A DNA stretch of 60,350 bases from Pseudomonadota bacterium (GTDB lineage Bacteria; Pseudomonadota; Gammaproteobacteria; Burkholderiales; Gallionellaceae): assembly GCA_021821945.1 (NCBI GenBank), contig JAJZTF010000005.1, positions 1-60,350 on the forward strand, in the 5' to 3' direction. This document shows positions 26,611 to 35,833 of the stretch, in pieces. The position numbers and the translations under genes are program-made. The notes beneath the pieces are model-generated. The model did no database searches, was not told the DNA's origin, and saw nothing but the letters and a program-made list of their open reading frames with translations. Within the stretch, counting starts at the first letter, position 1; each line of letters begins with the position of its first letter.

Positions 26611-27936
26611 ATGACCAAGATGAATGACAACAAATCCGACCCTGGCCCTTCCTACGGCCGCAACATCGAGTTGCTGCGCATGCTCGGCCTTGCCGTCATG
26701 GTCGGCATACTTGGCGCACTGGCAGTGCTGGCATTTCATCAGCTTCTGATCTGGCTTGAAACCTGGATCTATGGATTGAATCAGGGGCTGGTGGCCGATG
26801 CGGCGCATCTCTCACCCGAAATCAGGATCATCACCCCGGCACTGGGGGGGATCGCGGCCGGAATCGTGCTGCAATATTTTCTCAGAGGAAAGGAAAGTGG
26901 CGCGGATTACATGGAGGCCATCACCGCCGGCAGCGAAATTCCCTTGCGCACATCAATTCTCAAATCCGCCGCCTCGGCTGCAACGGTCGTGTCGGGCGGC
27001 TCGATAGGCCGCGAAGGCTCCATGGTGCAGCTCGCAGCCTTGTCTGGCAACATGCTGGGGAAAGTCCTGAATGTCACCCCTGTCGAGCAGCGTTTTGCGG
27101 TAGCCTGCGGCGCGGCGGCAGGGCTTGCGGGCGCATACAATACTCCGATCGCAGGCGCCCTGTTTGTCGCCGAAATCGTGCTTGGCGGCATCAGTGTGGG
27201 CAGTTTCGGCCCCCTGCTCCTGGCTGCAGCCATTGCCGACTCCGTCGTGCGTCATATCAGCAGCGTAGGCCCGATCTTTGCCGCAACGCCGGGAAACCTG
27301 CAAAGCCTGCCGGAACTGCTGCTGGTCGTTGCAACCGGAATTACCGCCGGGTTGCTGGGGCCGCTGTTCATATCCTCGCTGAATTATGCGCATCGGAACA
27401 TCTCCTCATTGCGGCTTCCTCTCTGGCTCAAGATGATGCTGGCAGGACTCGTCGTGGGCGGCCTTTCGGCAATCAGTCCGGAAGTATGGGGAAATGGCTA
27501 CTCGGTAGTGAACTCGTTGCTGCATCAACCTTGGGCATGGCAAGGTGTGCTGCTCATCCTTGTGCTCAAGGTCATCGCTACCGTATTGACCTCGGGATCC
27601 GGCGCTGTCGGCGGCGTATTCACGCCGACGCTGTTCGTCGGAGCGGCACTGGGCACACTGGCCGGCGGCGCAGTGCAGCATCTTCTGCCTGGCGCATCGA
27701 TGGCAGGATACACGCTGGTCGGCATGAGCGCCTTTCTTGCTGCAGTGACCCATGCCCCGCTCACTGCGGTCGTGATGATCAGCGAAATGACCGCCGGATA
27801 TGATCTCGTGCCGGCGCTCGCACTGGCAAGTCTTGCAGGTTATTACATCTCTTCGGTGCTGCACCCCGGATCGATTTACGCGCGCTCCATCCCGCAATCC
27901 CATCCGACCCAGACGCTGCCATCCACCCACCTATAG
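26611..27936 (+). CDS. ClC-family chloride channel/antiporter
   Basis: 441 residues with about ten hydrophobic membrane segments. The ClC selectivity signatures are present: GGSIGREGSMVQ (canonical GREGP, with the gating Glu kept and Pro replaced by Ser), NTPIAGALFVAEI, and GSGAVGGVFTPTLFVGAALG (GxFxP). There is no C-terminal CBS pair. It probably exchanges Cl- for H+ across the inner membrane. It lies 6 bp after the HD-GYP gene, so the two are likely co-transcribed. Confidence 0.92.
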   Translation: MTKMNDNKSDPGPSYGRNIELLRMLGLAVMVGILGALAVLAFHQLLIWLETWIYGLNQGLVADAAHLSPEIRIITPALGGIAAGIVLQYFLRGKESGADYMEAITAGSEIPLRTSILKSAASAATVVSGGSIGREGSMVQLAALSGNMLGKVLNVTPVEQRFAVACGAAAGLAGAYNTPIAGALFVAEIVLGGISVGSFGPLLLAAAIADSVVRHISSVGPIFAATPGNLQSLPELLLVVATGITAGLLGPLFISSLNYAHRNISSLRLPLWLKMMLAGLVVGGLSAISPEVWGNGYSVVNSLLHQPWAWQGVLLILVLKVIATVLTSGSGAVGGVFTPTLFVGAALGTLAGGAVQHLLPGASMAGYTLVGMSAFLAAVTHAPLTAVVMISEMTAGYDLVPALALASLAGYYISSVLHPGSIYARSIPQSHPTQTLPSTHL

Positions 27937-28001
27937 AATGCGAACCGACAACCCTGAGCTTTTCACGATGCAAACTCGTTCAGGCGAATTTGCAAGCCTG
28001 G

Positions 28002-28391
28002 TCATTTGGCTTCAGACCTAAGCTCCAGATCGATCTGATCGAACAATATCTTCTGCCAGTCAGGCGGGAAATTGAGAGGCGAAAGAACAGGTTTGCTGAC
28101 GATCTCAACCGATGTGCGGCTGTCTGTTACCGGCTTGACGAAAACCGCAATCCGCTCTCCCCAGCTAAGCAGCGTGATGCCGTGCGAAAGCACGATTCTG
28201 CCGCTGCTCTTGTCGCTCTCGACGATGTCCAGCTTCTTGTCCTTGGCTGCAAGCAGCGTTGCATCATAAACTTGCTCATAGGCATGGGGATAGCTGCGGA
28301 TCTCGCCCTGACCCTTTGACTGCTTGACCGTTTCCGTCGAGGCACAACCGCTCATGAGAAAAACGGCAAGCCCTATCATCAACATCTTCAT
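28002..28391 (-). CDS. Small lipoprotein of unknown function
   Basis: 129 residues from ATG 28391, chosen for its strong AAAGGAGG ribosome site and because it gives a lipoprotein signal MKMLMIGLAVFLMSGCAS with the lipobox LMSGC. The mature part has an alpha/beta pattern with repeated IVxSxKSSGRIVLSHG and ends in ILFDQIDLELRS. I do not recognise a named family. It sits between convergent clc and the upstream arnB gene. Confidence 0.8.
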   Translation of the reverse strand: MKMLMIGLAVFLMSGCASTETVKQSKGQGEIRSYPHAYEQVYDATLLAAKDKKLDIVESDKSSGRIVLSHGITLLSWGERIAVFVKPVTDSRTSVEIVSKPVLSPLNFPPDWQKILFDQIDLELRSEAK

Positions 28392-28464
28392 GATGCCTCC
28401 TTTACGCACGAAAACACGCACAAATCCCATTTCGCCCCGTCGGTATTATTGTTTGTATGGCTGC

Positions 28465-29580
28465 TTATCCCAGCACTTCCACCATCGCGCTGCACACGCG
28501 CTCGACATCGGCCTCGTTCATCGCATAGAACATCGGCAATGAAACGATCTGGCGGCCTATGCGCTCGGCTATCGGGTACATGCCTTCCCTGAACCCCAGC
28601 GCGCGGTAAAGCTTGAAAAGATGGATGGGCGCATAGTGAAAGCCTATGCCGATGTTATGCGCCTTCATCCTTTCCATGAATTCCGGCCGGGAGATCCTGT
28701 CGGGCAGGACGATCTGGAAAAGGTGCCAGTTCGTGCTCTCGAAATCCTTGGGCGGAAGCCTGGCCCCTGTTTTTTCCTCGAAACCTTCCCCAAGCAGATC
28801 GAAATAACGCTTCGCAAGATGGCGCCTGTGCGCCGTGATCGCATCCAGCTTCGCGAACTGCCCAAGACCGATCGCGGCTGAAATGTCGGTCATGTTGTAT
28901 TTTCCACCCAGCACGTCGACCTCTATGCCATCCCAGCCGCTGCGCGTCACGCCCTGCAGCCTGTATTTTTCTGCCAATGCCGCCTCCGCATCGCTGTTCA
29001 GAACGAGACAGCCGCCTTCGGAGGTGGTGATGTTCTTGTTTGCCTGGAAGCTGAAGGAGACGAAATCGCCGAAGGAGCCTATCGGCTTGCCATGCCAGGA
29101 TGAACCTATCGCCTGGGCTGCATCCTCGATCACGCGCAGATTGTGTTTTTTTGCAATGTGGTAGAGCCTGTCCATGTCGACAGGCTTGCCTGCAAGGTAA
29201 ACCGGGATGATCGCACGCGTTTTCGAAGTGATCGCAGCCTCCACCCGGTCCAGATCGATGTTGCGCGTGACAGGATCGATGTCCGCAAACACCGGTGTTG
29301 CGCCGACCTCAAGGATCACGTTCGCGGTGGCGACCCAGGAGATCGGCGTCGTGATCACTTCGTCGCCTTTGCCTATGCCCGCGATGCGAAGCGCGATCTC
29401 CATCGTGCAGGTGCCCGAATTGAAGGTGCGCACCGGCCTTCCGCCGAAATAGCCGGAGAGCTTTTTTTCGAACTCGAGCACCCTGGGGCCGCTCGTGATC
29501 CAGCCGGATCTCAACGTATCCGCGACCAGGGCGATGGTCTCTTCGTCTATGGTCGGTCTTGAAAAGGGTAAAATATCCAT
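28465..29580 (-). CDS. arnB: UDP-4-amino-4-deoxy-L-arabinose aminotransferase
   Basis: 371 residues of the DegT/DnrJ/EryC1 PLP aminotransferase family. The Schiff-base Lys is in SFQANKNITTSEGG, and EDAAQAIGSSWHGKPIG supplies the cofactor Asp and contacts. The N-terminus LPFSRPTIDEE matches ArnB. It converts UDP-Ara4-keto to UDP-Ara4N, the step between the split ArnA activities. Its start is 1 bp from the stop of the SMR gene, in one operon with arnT. Confidence 0.9.
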   Translation of the reverse strand: MDILPFSRPTIDEETIALVADTLRSGWITSGPRVLEFEKKLSGYFGGRPVRTFNSGTCTMEIALRIAGIGKGDEVITTPISWVATANVILEVGATPVFADIDPVTRNIDLDRVEAAITSKTRAIIPVYLAGKPVDMDRLYHIAKKHNLRVIEDAAQAIGSSWHGKPIGSFGDFVSFSFQANKNITTSEGGCLVLNSDAEAALAEKYRLQGVTRSGWDGIEVDVLGGKYNMTDISAAIGLGQFAKLDAITAHRRHLAKRYFDLLGEGFEEKTGARLPPKDFESTNWHLFQIVLPDRISRPEFMERMKAHNIGIGFHYAPIHLFKLYRALGFREGMYPIAERIGRQIVSLPMFYAMNEADVERVCSAMVEVLG

Positions 29581-29581
29581 A

Positions 29582-29953
29582 CTATGCCCGCGAAATGATG
29601 ATGACGCCGAGGATGATCACGCCCATGCCGATGAGCTTGACAGGATTGAATTCCTCGCCCAGAAAATACCTTGCAGCAAGCGCGTTGACCACATAGGCCA
29701 TGGAAAGCATCGGAAAGGCGATGCTCACCGGAACGCGCGACAGCGCGAGTATCCATACCACCACGCTCACCGCATAGCAGAAAAGCGCTGCGATGATGTG
29801 CCACTCTGTCGCAAGCCTGATGCCGATCGGCAGGATGTTCGAGATGCTGAAATCGAAATGCCCTATCGCATTGGTCCCCGCCTTCATCAGTATCTGCGCT
29901 GCCGCATTCAGCATCACGCCGGTGAAGATCAATGCAAAGCTTACGGAATTCAT
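29582..29953 (-). CDS. SMR/EamA-type four-helix transporter, ArnE/ArnF-like flippase
   Basis: 123 residues with four predicted membrane helices. It resembles ArnE/ArnF, the heterodimer that flips undecaprenyl-P-Ara4N to the periplasmic face. Motifs are LNAAAQILMKAGTNA in helix 1 and SRVPVSIAFPMLSMAYVVNALAAR in helix 3 (split here only to describe). Only one such gene is present, so it may act as a homodimer. It overlaps arnT by 4 bp (ATGA) and abuts arnB. Confidence 0.85.
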   Translation of the reverse strand: MNSVSFALIFTGVMLNAAAQILMKAGTNAIGHFDFSISNILPIGIRLATEWHIIAALFCYAVSVVVWILALSRVPVSIAFPMLSMAYVVNALAARYFLGEEFNPVKLIGMGVIILGVIIISRA

Positions 29954-31614
29954 GGCTTCTCCACCACGATGTGCTGCCTGTCCTTGAAGATGATCTTCAT
30001 CCTTAGTCCCATCTGCTGAAGTATCGGATAGGTTTGCACCTGCATGATCGCATAAGCCTTAGGCTGCCCTTCCCAGACCTTCCTGAAATCCGCCAGGGTG
30101 GGCACCCAGCGCCATGGCTCCTGCTTGATGCCGAATCCCATTTCATCCTGGTATTGCACGAGCGTGAAGGTGCGCTTGAGGTAAAAGGGCAGCGTCTGCT
30201 CGTAGGTCAATACCGAGTAAAACGGCACGCCCGGCTTGATCTCGCTTCTTATCGCTTCTGCGATATGCTTGGCAGAGCGCTCCTTTGCCACCGTATTGTA
30301 GCCCGACACGCCCAGTTGGGTTGCGATCAGCGAGGCGATGGAAATGATGATCACCGCAGGCAGCTTGCTGTTTTTCCAGAGCAGCATCATGCCGGCCAGG
30401 ATGCCGGCAAGCAGGATCAGCGAGGCGGAAACCAGCCATGCCTCGTAGTGCGGATAAAGCTCCTTCTGGTTTGGGGTGTCGGCAAACCTGGCGACATTGA
30501 ATGAGACGACCAGCAATGCAAGCGCAAAGGGTAGCGCCGCCGCCATATACCAGAACAAGAGCCGCTCCCTTATCTCGACAAGACGCCTCCCCATCAGCAG
30601 CGCCATTGCCGGAAACATCGGCAGCAGGTACGAAGGCAGCTTCGAATCGGAGATGGAAAAGAAAAAATAGATGAACACCGCCCAGATCAGAAGGAAAAGC
30701 GCCGGATGGAAAGGCTTCTTTCCGGAACCTGAAGGCCTTCCTATGTGGAACAGCGCATCGAAGAGCAGCGCGGTCCAGGGCAATGCGCCGGCGATCAGGA
30801 TGGGCACGAAGTAGTACCAGGGCTGATAGCGCCCCAGCTCCTTGGTCATGAAGCGCGTGTAATGTTCGTAGATGAAGAACTTGTCGAAGAACTCGGGATT
30901 CGCCTTGATCACGAAATAGAACCAGGGAATCGTGATCGCGAAAAAAACGGCAAGCCCCTTCAGCCAGCTCATGCGCTTTAGCACGGCAAAATCGCGCCTC
31001 ACCAGACAATAAATGAAAACCGCAGCACCCGGCAAAACGATGCCCATCAGCCCCTTGGAAAGAACGGCGAGCCCAAGCCCTGCCCATGCCAGGAGCATCC
31101 ATCTTTCCGAACCGGAATTTTGCGCCAACAGAAAAGAGAATATGCCGAGCGAGATGAAGAAGGTCACGCCCATGTCGAGCGTGTTGATGTGCCCTATCAT
31201 CGCGTAGAGCATGCTGCTTGCAAGCAAAAGCGCGGAATAGTTGGCAGCCTCGCGCCCGAACAGGCGCAGCCCAGTCAACCAAACAAGAAGCAGTCCGGCA
31301 AATCCGGTCAAGCCGGTCCACAGCCTTGCGGTCCATTGATGCTCGCCGAAAAGCTCGTAGGCAATCGCGGTCGCCCAGTACTGAAGCGGCGGCTTTTCGA
31401 AATACTTGAGATCGTTTAACCTGGGTGTGACCCAGTTTCCGCTGGCCACCATTTCGCGGGGGATTTCGGCATAGCGCCCCTCGTCCGGCTTGATCAGCGT
31501 GCGGTATTCGAGGTTGGAAAACCAGATCAGCGCGACAACCGCCATCATCCACCAAAACTGCCTGTCAGAGATTCGATTCATCATGCGGAAATAAGGAAAG
31601 CGGCAGGATCTCAT
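29950..31614 (-). CDS. arnT: Lipid A Ara4N transferase, GT39 family
   Basis: Up to 554 residues; a start at 31584 (MMNRISDRQFWW) is a good alternative. It is an integral membrane GT-C enzyme with about 12 helices. The first periplasmic loop carries KPDEGRYAEIPREM, the acidic ArnT/PMT motif, followed by PRLNDLKYFEKPPLQYW. ArnT moves Ara4N from undecaprenyl phosphate to lipid A phosphates, reducing negative charge and sensitivity to cationic peptides. Operon order is arnT - SMR - arnB. Confidence 0.9.
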   Translation of the reverse strand: MRSCRFPYFRMMNRISDRQFWWMMAVVALIWFSNLEYRTLIKPDEGRYAEIPREMVASGNWVTPRLNDLKYFEKPPLQYWATAIAYELFGEHQWTARLWTGLTGFAGLLLVWLTGLRLFGREAANYSALLLASSMLYAMIGHINTLDMGVTFFISLGIFSFLLAQNSGSERWMLLAWAGLGLAVLSKGLMGIVLPGAAVFIYCLVRRDFAVLKRMSWLKGLAVFFAITIPWFYFVIKANPEFFDKFFIYEHYTRFMTKELGRYQPWYYFVPILIAGALPWTALLFDALFHIGRPSGSGKKPFHPALFLLIWAVFIYFFFSISDSKLPSYLLPMFPAMALLMGRRLVEIRERLLFWYMAAALPFALALLVVSFNVARFADTPNQKELYPHYEAWLVSASLILLAGILAGMMLLWKNSKLPAVIIISIASLIATQLGVSGYNTVAKERSAKHIAEAIRSEIKPGVPFYSVLTYEQTLPFYLKRTFTLVQYQDEMGFGIKQEPWRWVPTLADFRKVWEGQPKAYAIMQVQTYPILQQMGLRMKIIFKDRQHIVVEKP

Positions 31615-31674
31615 GTTGGCCGATATGCGGGAAGCGCATTCTATCTTGCGTCACGCAGATGATACAACCTTGCG

Positions 31675-34035
31675 CTAATTGCAAACCGACCTGATCTGCA
31701 GAATATTGGTCTTGCCAGCAAGCACAAGCTCGATGCCGTACTGCTTCAATGTCCTCATCCCATGACCAAGCGCTTCGGTCTGCAAGGCATCGACATTTCC
31801 CTGATGCTGGATCAGCTTCTTGATCGGCTTTGTCGCTTCCAGGAATTCATACAGTCCGATTCTCCCTCTGAATCCGGTTCCGCCGCATTCTCGACATCCC
31901 TTGGGCGAATGCAGCTTGAGATCAGGATGGGATTGATTCCAGCGCCTTAGCGTGTCTGCCGGATCAAAATGCGTCCCCATGCAATATTCCTCGGCCAGTG
32001 CGGTCAGTTCGTCGGCCGAGGGGGCATAAGGTTTTTTGCAGAAATCGCACAAACGGCGCGCAAGACGCTGCGCCAATATGCCAACCAGCGCATCGGAGAA
32101 ATTGAATGGATCCATGCCCAGGTCGAGCAGGCGCACCATGCTCTCGGCCGCGCTGTTGGTGTGCAGCGTCGAAAACACCATGTGGCCCGTCAGGGACGCC
32201 TGTATCGCGATCTTCGCGGTCTCCGCATCGCGTATCTCGCCGACCATGATCACGTCAGGGTCGGCGCGCAGAAAGCTGCGCATGGCAGCCGCAAAGGTCC
32301 AGCCTATGCTGGAATTGACCTGAACCTGGCGCAATCCATCCTGCGTGATCTCGATCGGGTCCTCTGCAGTCCATATCTTGCGGTCAGGCGAGTTGATGAA
32401 ACCCAGTACGGAATGCAGCGTGGTCGTCTTGCCAGACCCCGTCGGTCCGCAGATCAGAAAAAGGCCATATGGTTTTTCAACCAGCTCCTTGATCCTTTGA
32501 AGCATCGCGGCGGGCAATCCCAGCATTTCAAGCGGAATGGGTTTCGCGCCTGCCAGCACGCGCATCACCACATCTTCAAGGCCGTTGGAAGTCGGGATGG
32601 TGGCCACGCGGAACTCGACCTTCTGTTCATGGCTCAGCTTCAGCTCTATCTTGCCATCCTGGGGCCTGCGCCTTTCAGAGATATCGAGCTTTGCCATGAT
32701 CTTGATTCTTGATATCAAGGCCCGCCTGAAGGTTGGCGGAAATTCGAAATACTTGCTGATCACGCCATCCTTTCTAAAGCGGATTTGCGTGTTGCGCTTG
32801 TCAGGATAGGTCTCTATGTGTATGTCAGAGACTCCCTGGTTGTATGCGTCCAGCATCATCTTGTTGACCAGGCCAACCAGCGTGTTGTCGGTTTCTGCAA
32901 CCCCCTCTTCCAGCCCTTCTTCATCTTCGGACGCAAAAGACATGCCCATCGCAAGTTCGTCGATCTTCTGACTGTTCGTGCTCGACTCCTTCAGCTCCCT
33001 GATCGCAAGAAGGATGTCCTCCCGCCCGGCCAGTACCGGCACGACCGTGAGATTGGTGATCACGCGCAACTCGTTCAAAGGCTCCCACAGCAGCGGATTT
33101 TCCATGGCAACGACCAGGGTCTGATCCGTGTGGTATAGCGGCAATATGGTGTATTTTGTGATGAAGCCCAAAGGCACCAGACGAAAGGCGCTCAGATCGA
33201 CATGAAACTTCCGGACATCGACAAAGGGAATGCCCAGTTTCTTGGCGAGTATGTTCTGTATGGTTTCGGCATTCACCACCCCCATGTTCACCAGAATTTC
33301 GCCAAGCGCGATCTTCTTGTTCATCCGCTGCTTTTCCAGCGCCTCTTCCAGGATTTCCGGCGTGATCAGCTTTTCCTGAACCAGCATGTCTCCGAGCCTC
33401 AGGACCGAGCCGGACTGGCGCGCAAGTGCCTTGACCAGTTGCTCAGGCGTGACGATCTGTTCGCTGGTCAGATATTCGCCCAGCAGCTTGTTGCGCAGCT
33501 TTTCCTGTTCTTCGAGACCTGAACTGATCTCCTGATGCGTGACTATCCTCTCCTCTATCAGCATCTGCCCGATCTTCTTGCCGATCTGGTAGTGTCTGAT
33601 CGAAACAGCGGGAATGAAACAGCGTATGATCGCATCGTCCTCGTGGACTATGTAGAGATAAAGCCCGGTTTTGTCTATCGTGTAGCCTACGGTTTCGCCG
33701 TCCAGGCTGTTGCCGTTCATGAACACGATGGAAAACTGCTGTTTTTCGGAGGCTGCCGCGATTTCCTCGTTGAACTCCCTGATCAGGGCCTCATTCTTCT
33801 TCAAATGCACGGGATTCAGGAGGCGCAGATAACTGATGTGGTCCTGGTTCAGCAGGACCAGACCGCCGCCAAAAGACTGGATTTCAAATATGCCTTCTTC
33901 GGGGGAAAAAAGCATCAGGTCGCCGAAATGCTCCTGCTCATCGCTGGAAATCACAAGACAGGGTTCATTATCGAAGTCCGCCAGATCCTCTTCAAACTGA
34001 TAGTAATAGGGGGATGGCCACTGGCTGAGCTTCAT
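31675..34035 (-). CDS. GspE/PilB-family secretion ATPase with tandem MshEN domains
   Basis: 786 residues from ATG 34035, 7 nt after GAGG. The first about 165 residues are not recognised. About 175-300 hold two MshEN-type units; the second reads RLGDMLVQEKLITPEILEEA and then LGEILVNMGVVN, the pattern that binds c-di-GMP in MshE. The C-terminal ATPase has Walker A GPTGSGKTTT (about 528-537), the Asp-box region AEDPIEITQDG, Walker B-like ADPDVIMVGEIRDAETA, the His-box FSTLHTNSA, and a zinc tetracysteine (CDFC...CREC). It powers pilus or type II secretion assembly, but no pilC, gsp or pilin gene is adjacent. Confidence 0.9.
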   Translation of the reverse strand: MKLSQWPSPYYYQFEEDLADFDNEPCLVISSDEQEHFGDLMLFSPEEGIFEIQSFGGGLVLLNQDHISYLRLLNPVHLKKNEALIREFNEEIAAASEKQQFSIVFMNGNSLDGETVGYTIDKTGLYLYIVHEDDAIIRCFIPAVSIRHYQIGKKIGQMLIEERIVTHQEISSGLEEQEKLRNKLLGEYLTSEQIVTPEQLVKALARQSGSVLRLGDMLVQEKLITPEILEEALEKQRMNKKIALGEILVNMGVVNAETIQNILAKKLGIPFVDVRKFHVDLSAFRLVPLGFITKYTILPLYHTDQTLVVAMENPLLWEPLNELRVITNLTVVPVLAGREDILLAIRELKESSTNSQKIDELAMGMSFASEDEEGLEEGVAETDNTLVGLVNKMMLDAYNQGVSDIHIETYPDKRNTQIRFRKDGVISKYFEFPPTFRRALISRIKIMAKLDISERRRPQDGKIELKLSHEQKVEFRVATIPTSNGLEDVVMRVLAGAKPIPLEMLGLPAAMLQRIKELVEKPYGLFLICGPTGSGKTTTLHSVLGFINSPDRKIWTAEDPIEITQDGLRQVQVNSSIGWTFAAAMRSFLRADPDVIMVGEIRDAETAKIAIQASLTGHMVFSTLHTNSAAESMVRLLDLGMDPFNFSDALVGILAQRLARRLCDFCKKPYAPSADELTALAEEYCMGTHFDPADTLRRWNQSHPDLKLHSPKGCRECGGTGFRGRIGLYEFLEATKPIKKLIQHQGNVDALQTEALGHGMRTLKQYGIELVLAGKTNILQIRSVCN

Positions 34036-34096
34036 ATGCATTCCTCGCGTCTGTCTCTTGATTTTCACCGATTATCCGACAATTCGGCCCCGCAGG

Positions 34097-35440
34097 CTAA
34101 TCGCCCTTGTCCTGCACCCTTGCCCGCGCCCAGCCTTTTCCAAACACGATGTTGATCTCAGCACCCAGTTCGAGGCGCTGCGCATCCGATACCAGATGGC
34201 CAGTTTCATCCTGCACCAGGCTGTATCCTCTGGCCAAAACACGCTCAGGATTCAAAAGAGCGAGGTGCTGCATGAGCGCGTCCAGTTTTTCCATGCGCTG
34301 CTTTTGACCGGTACGCATCCCCTGGAACAGGCGCTCCTGCAGATGATTGTGCCTGTCGCTCAACCGATGGAAATCATGGCCTGCGACTGACAGACGACGC
34401 ATCAGCGATTCCTGCCGCCAATGCTTTTCCTGCAAAACATGCTCGAGATTGCGTTGCATGCGCTGCTGAAGCTGATCCAGCTGCTGCAGCTTGCGCCGCA
34501 TTTGTTCGGCTGGATGAACGATACGGCGCTGCAGGAAATCAAGCGTCTGCATGGCATTCCTCAGCCGATTGCGCATAGGGCGCATCAGGTGCTGCGACAT
34601 GTCGCGCAAACCTTGCAGCAGCGCCAGCCGGTCAGGCACCACCCGCTGTGCAGCAGCGGTCGGCGTGGGTGCACGCTCATCGGCGACAAAATCGGCTATC
34701 GTGAAATCCGTCTCGTGGCCAATGCCGCTGACCACGGGAATCCGGCTCGCTGCAATGGCTCTGGCGACAATTTCTTCATTGAATGTCCAAAGATCCTCTA
34801 TGCTCCCCCCGCCGCGGCAGAGTATCAGAACGGAACATTCCGCCCTGCTGTTCGCGGTCTCTATGGCCTGAACGACCTTCTCCGCACTCCCGATTCCTTG
34901 TACGGGCGCGGGATAGAGAATAACCGGCACGCTCGGCAGGCGCTGCTTCAAGACCGAGAGCACATCGCGCAAGGCGGCAGCCTGTATCGACGTGATGATA
35001 CCGATGCGCTTGGGAAAACGCGGCAAGGGCCGCTTGCGCCCAGATGCGAACAGGCCCTCCTTTTCCAGCCTCTGTTTGAGCCTTGCAAACTGCTCATACA
35101 AAGCGCCCAAACCTGCAGGACGCAGCTGCTCGACGATCAGCTGAAAATCACCCCTTGCCTCATACAGGCTGGCTGACGCAAACACCTCGACCTGAACGCC
35201 GTTTTCCAGCACATGATCCTGCAGGCTGATTTTCTGGCGGAACATCACGCAGCGCACCTGCGCCTGATCATCCTTGAGCGCAAAATACCAGTGACCTGAA
35301 GATGCCTTCACCAGGTTGCTGATTTCCCCCCTCACCCAAAGCAGGGGAACCGATCCTTCCAGCAACTGATTGATTGCGCGAGCGAGTTCAGACACTTGCA
35401 ATACTCGCTGCCTTTCTTTCAAAAAATTTGTTTGAGGCAT
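34097..35440 (-). CDS. xseA: Exodeoxyribonuclease VII large subunit
   Basis: 447 residues. The N-terminal OB-fold contains VLQVSELARAINQLLEG and WVRGEISNL. The catalytic central region shows GRKRPLPRFPKRIGIITS, RGGGSIEDLWTFNEE and SGIGHETDFTIADFVAD, conserved in XseA. The C-terminal third is a long Arg/Gln-rich coiled coil (about 270-380). With XseB it degrades single-stranded DNA. Confidence 0.95.
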   Translation of the reverse strand: MPQTNFLKERQRVLQVSELARAINQLLEGSVPLLWVRGEISNLVKASSGHWYFALKDDQAQVRCVMFRQKISLQDHVLENGVQVEVFASASLYEARGDFQLIVEQLRPAGLGALYEQFARLKQRLEKEGLFASGRKRPLPRFPKRIGIITSIQAAALRDVLSVLKQRLPSVPVILYPAPVQGIGSAEKVVQAIETANSRAECSVLILCRGGGSIEDLWTFNEEIVARAIAASRIPVVSGIGHETDFTIADFVADERAPTPTAAAQRVVPDRLALLQGLRDMSQHLMRPMRNRLRNAMQTLDFLQRRIVHPAEQMRRKLQQLDQLQQRMQRNLEHVLQEKHWRQESLMRRLSVAGHDFHRLSDRHNHLQERLFQGMRTGQKQRMEKLDALMQHLALLNPERVLARGYSLVQDETGHLVSDAQRLELGAEINIVFGKGWARARVQDKGD

Positions 35441-35833
35441 ATTGACAATTCGAAATTATTCACAAACCCAGGAAATACGCCGGCCGGCATTGCAATTCGC
35501 GTCACAAAAGCATCACACTTACAACAACAATATGATTAAAAACAATAATTTCAAAAGTCAAAAAAATTGGCAACCCATGAAAAATCCTTACGGATCGCCC
35601 CATCCAGAACCTTTCCGCCCTTCTCATCCACAGAGTTATCCACAGATTTTGTGGGCAACCAAGAATATGCCTTATATAACCGGAAATTACACCATAGTTT
35701 CGAAAGAAAAATCTGAGAAATCTTGCTCAACTGGAGGCGACACGATACAGTTGCAGCTTTACGGCATCCAGAACCATCCGGCCCGAATGCTGACCGGATG
35801 ACGCTGGATCACAATCATATTTGGAGAATGCCT
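35441..35833. other. AT-rich intergenic region with a cluster of DnaA-box-like sites
   Basis: About 390 bp between divergent xseA and exbB. The left half (35510-35590) is strongly A/T-rich. TCATCCACA (35624-35632), the perfect consensus DnaA box TTATCCACA (35636-35644) and, inverted, TTGCCCACA (35650-35658) lie within 35 bp. An open frame across this region is Asn/Pro/Gln/Ser low-complexity and not credible as a gene. Promoters for exbB and xseA must lie here. Confidence 0.5.

Noticed and set aside
35442..35801. 119-codon frame between xseA and exbB.
   Set aside because: Low-complexity Asn/Pro/Gln/Ser composition, no good ribosome site, and it overlaps the DnaA-box cluster.
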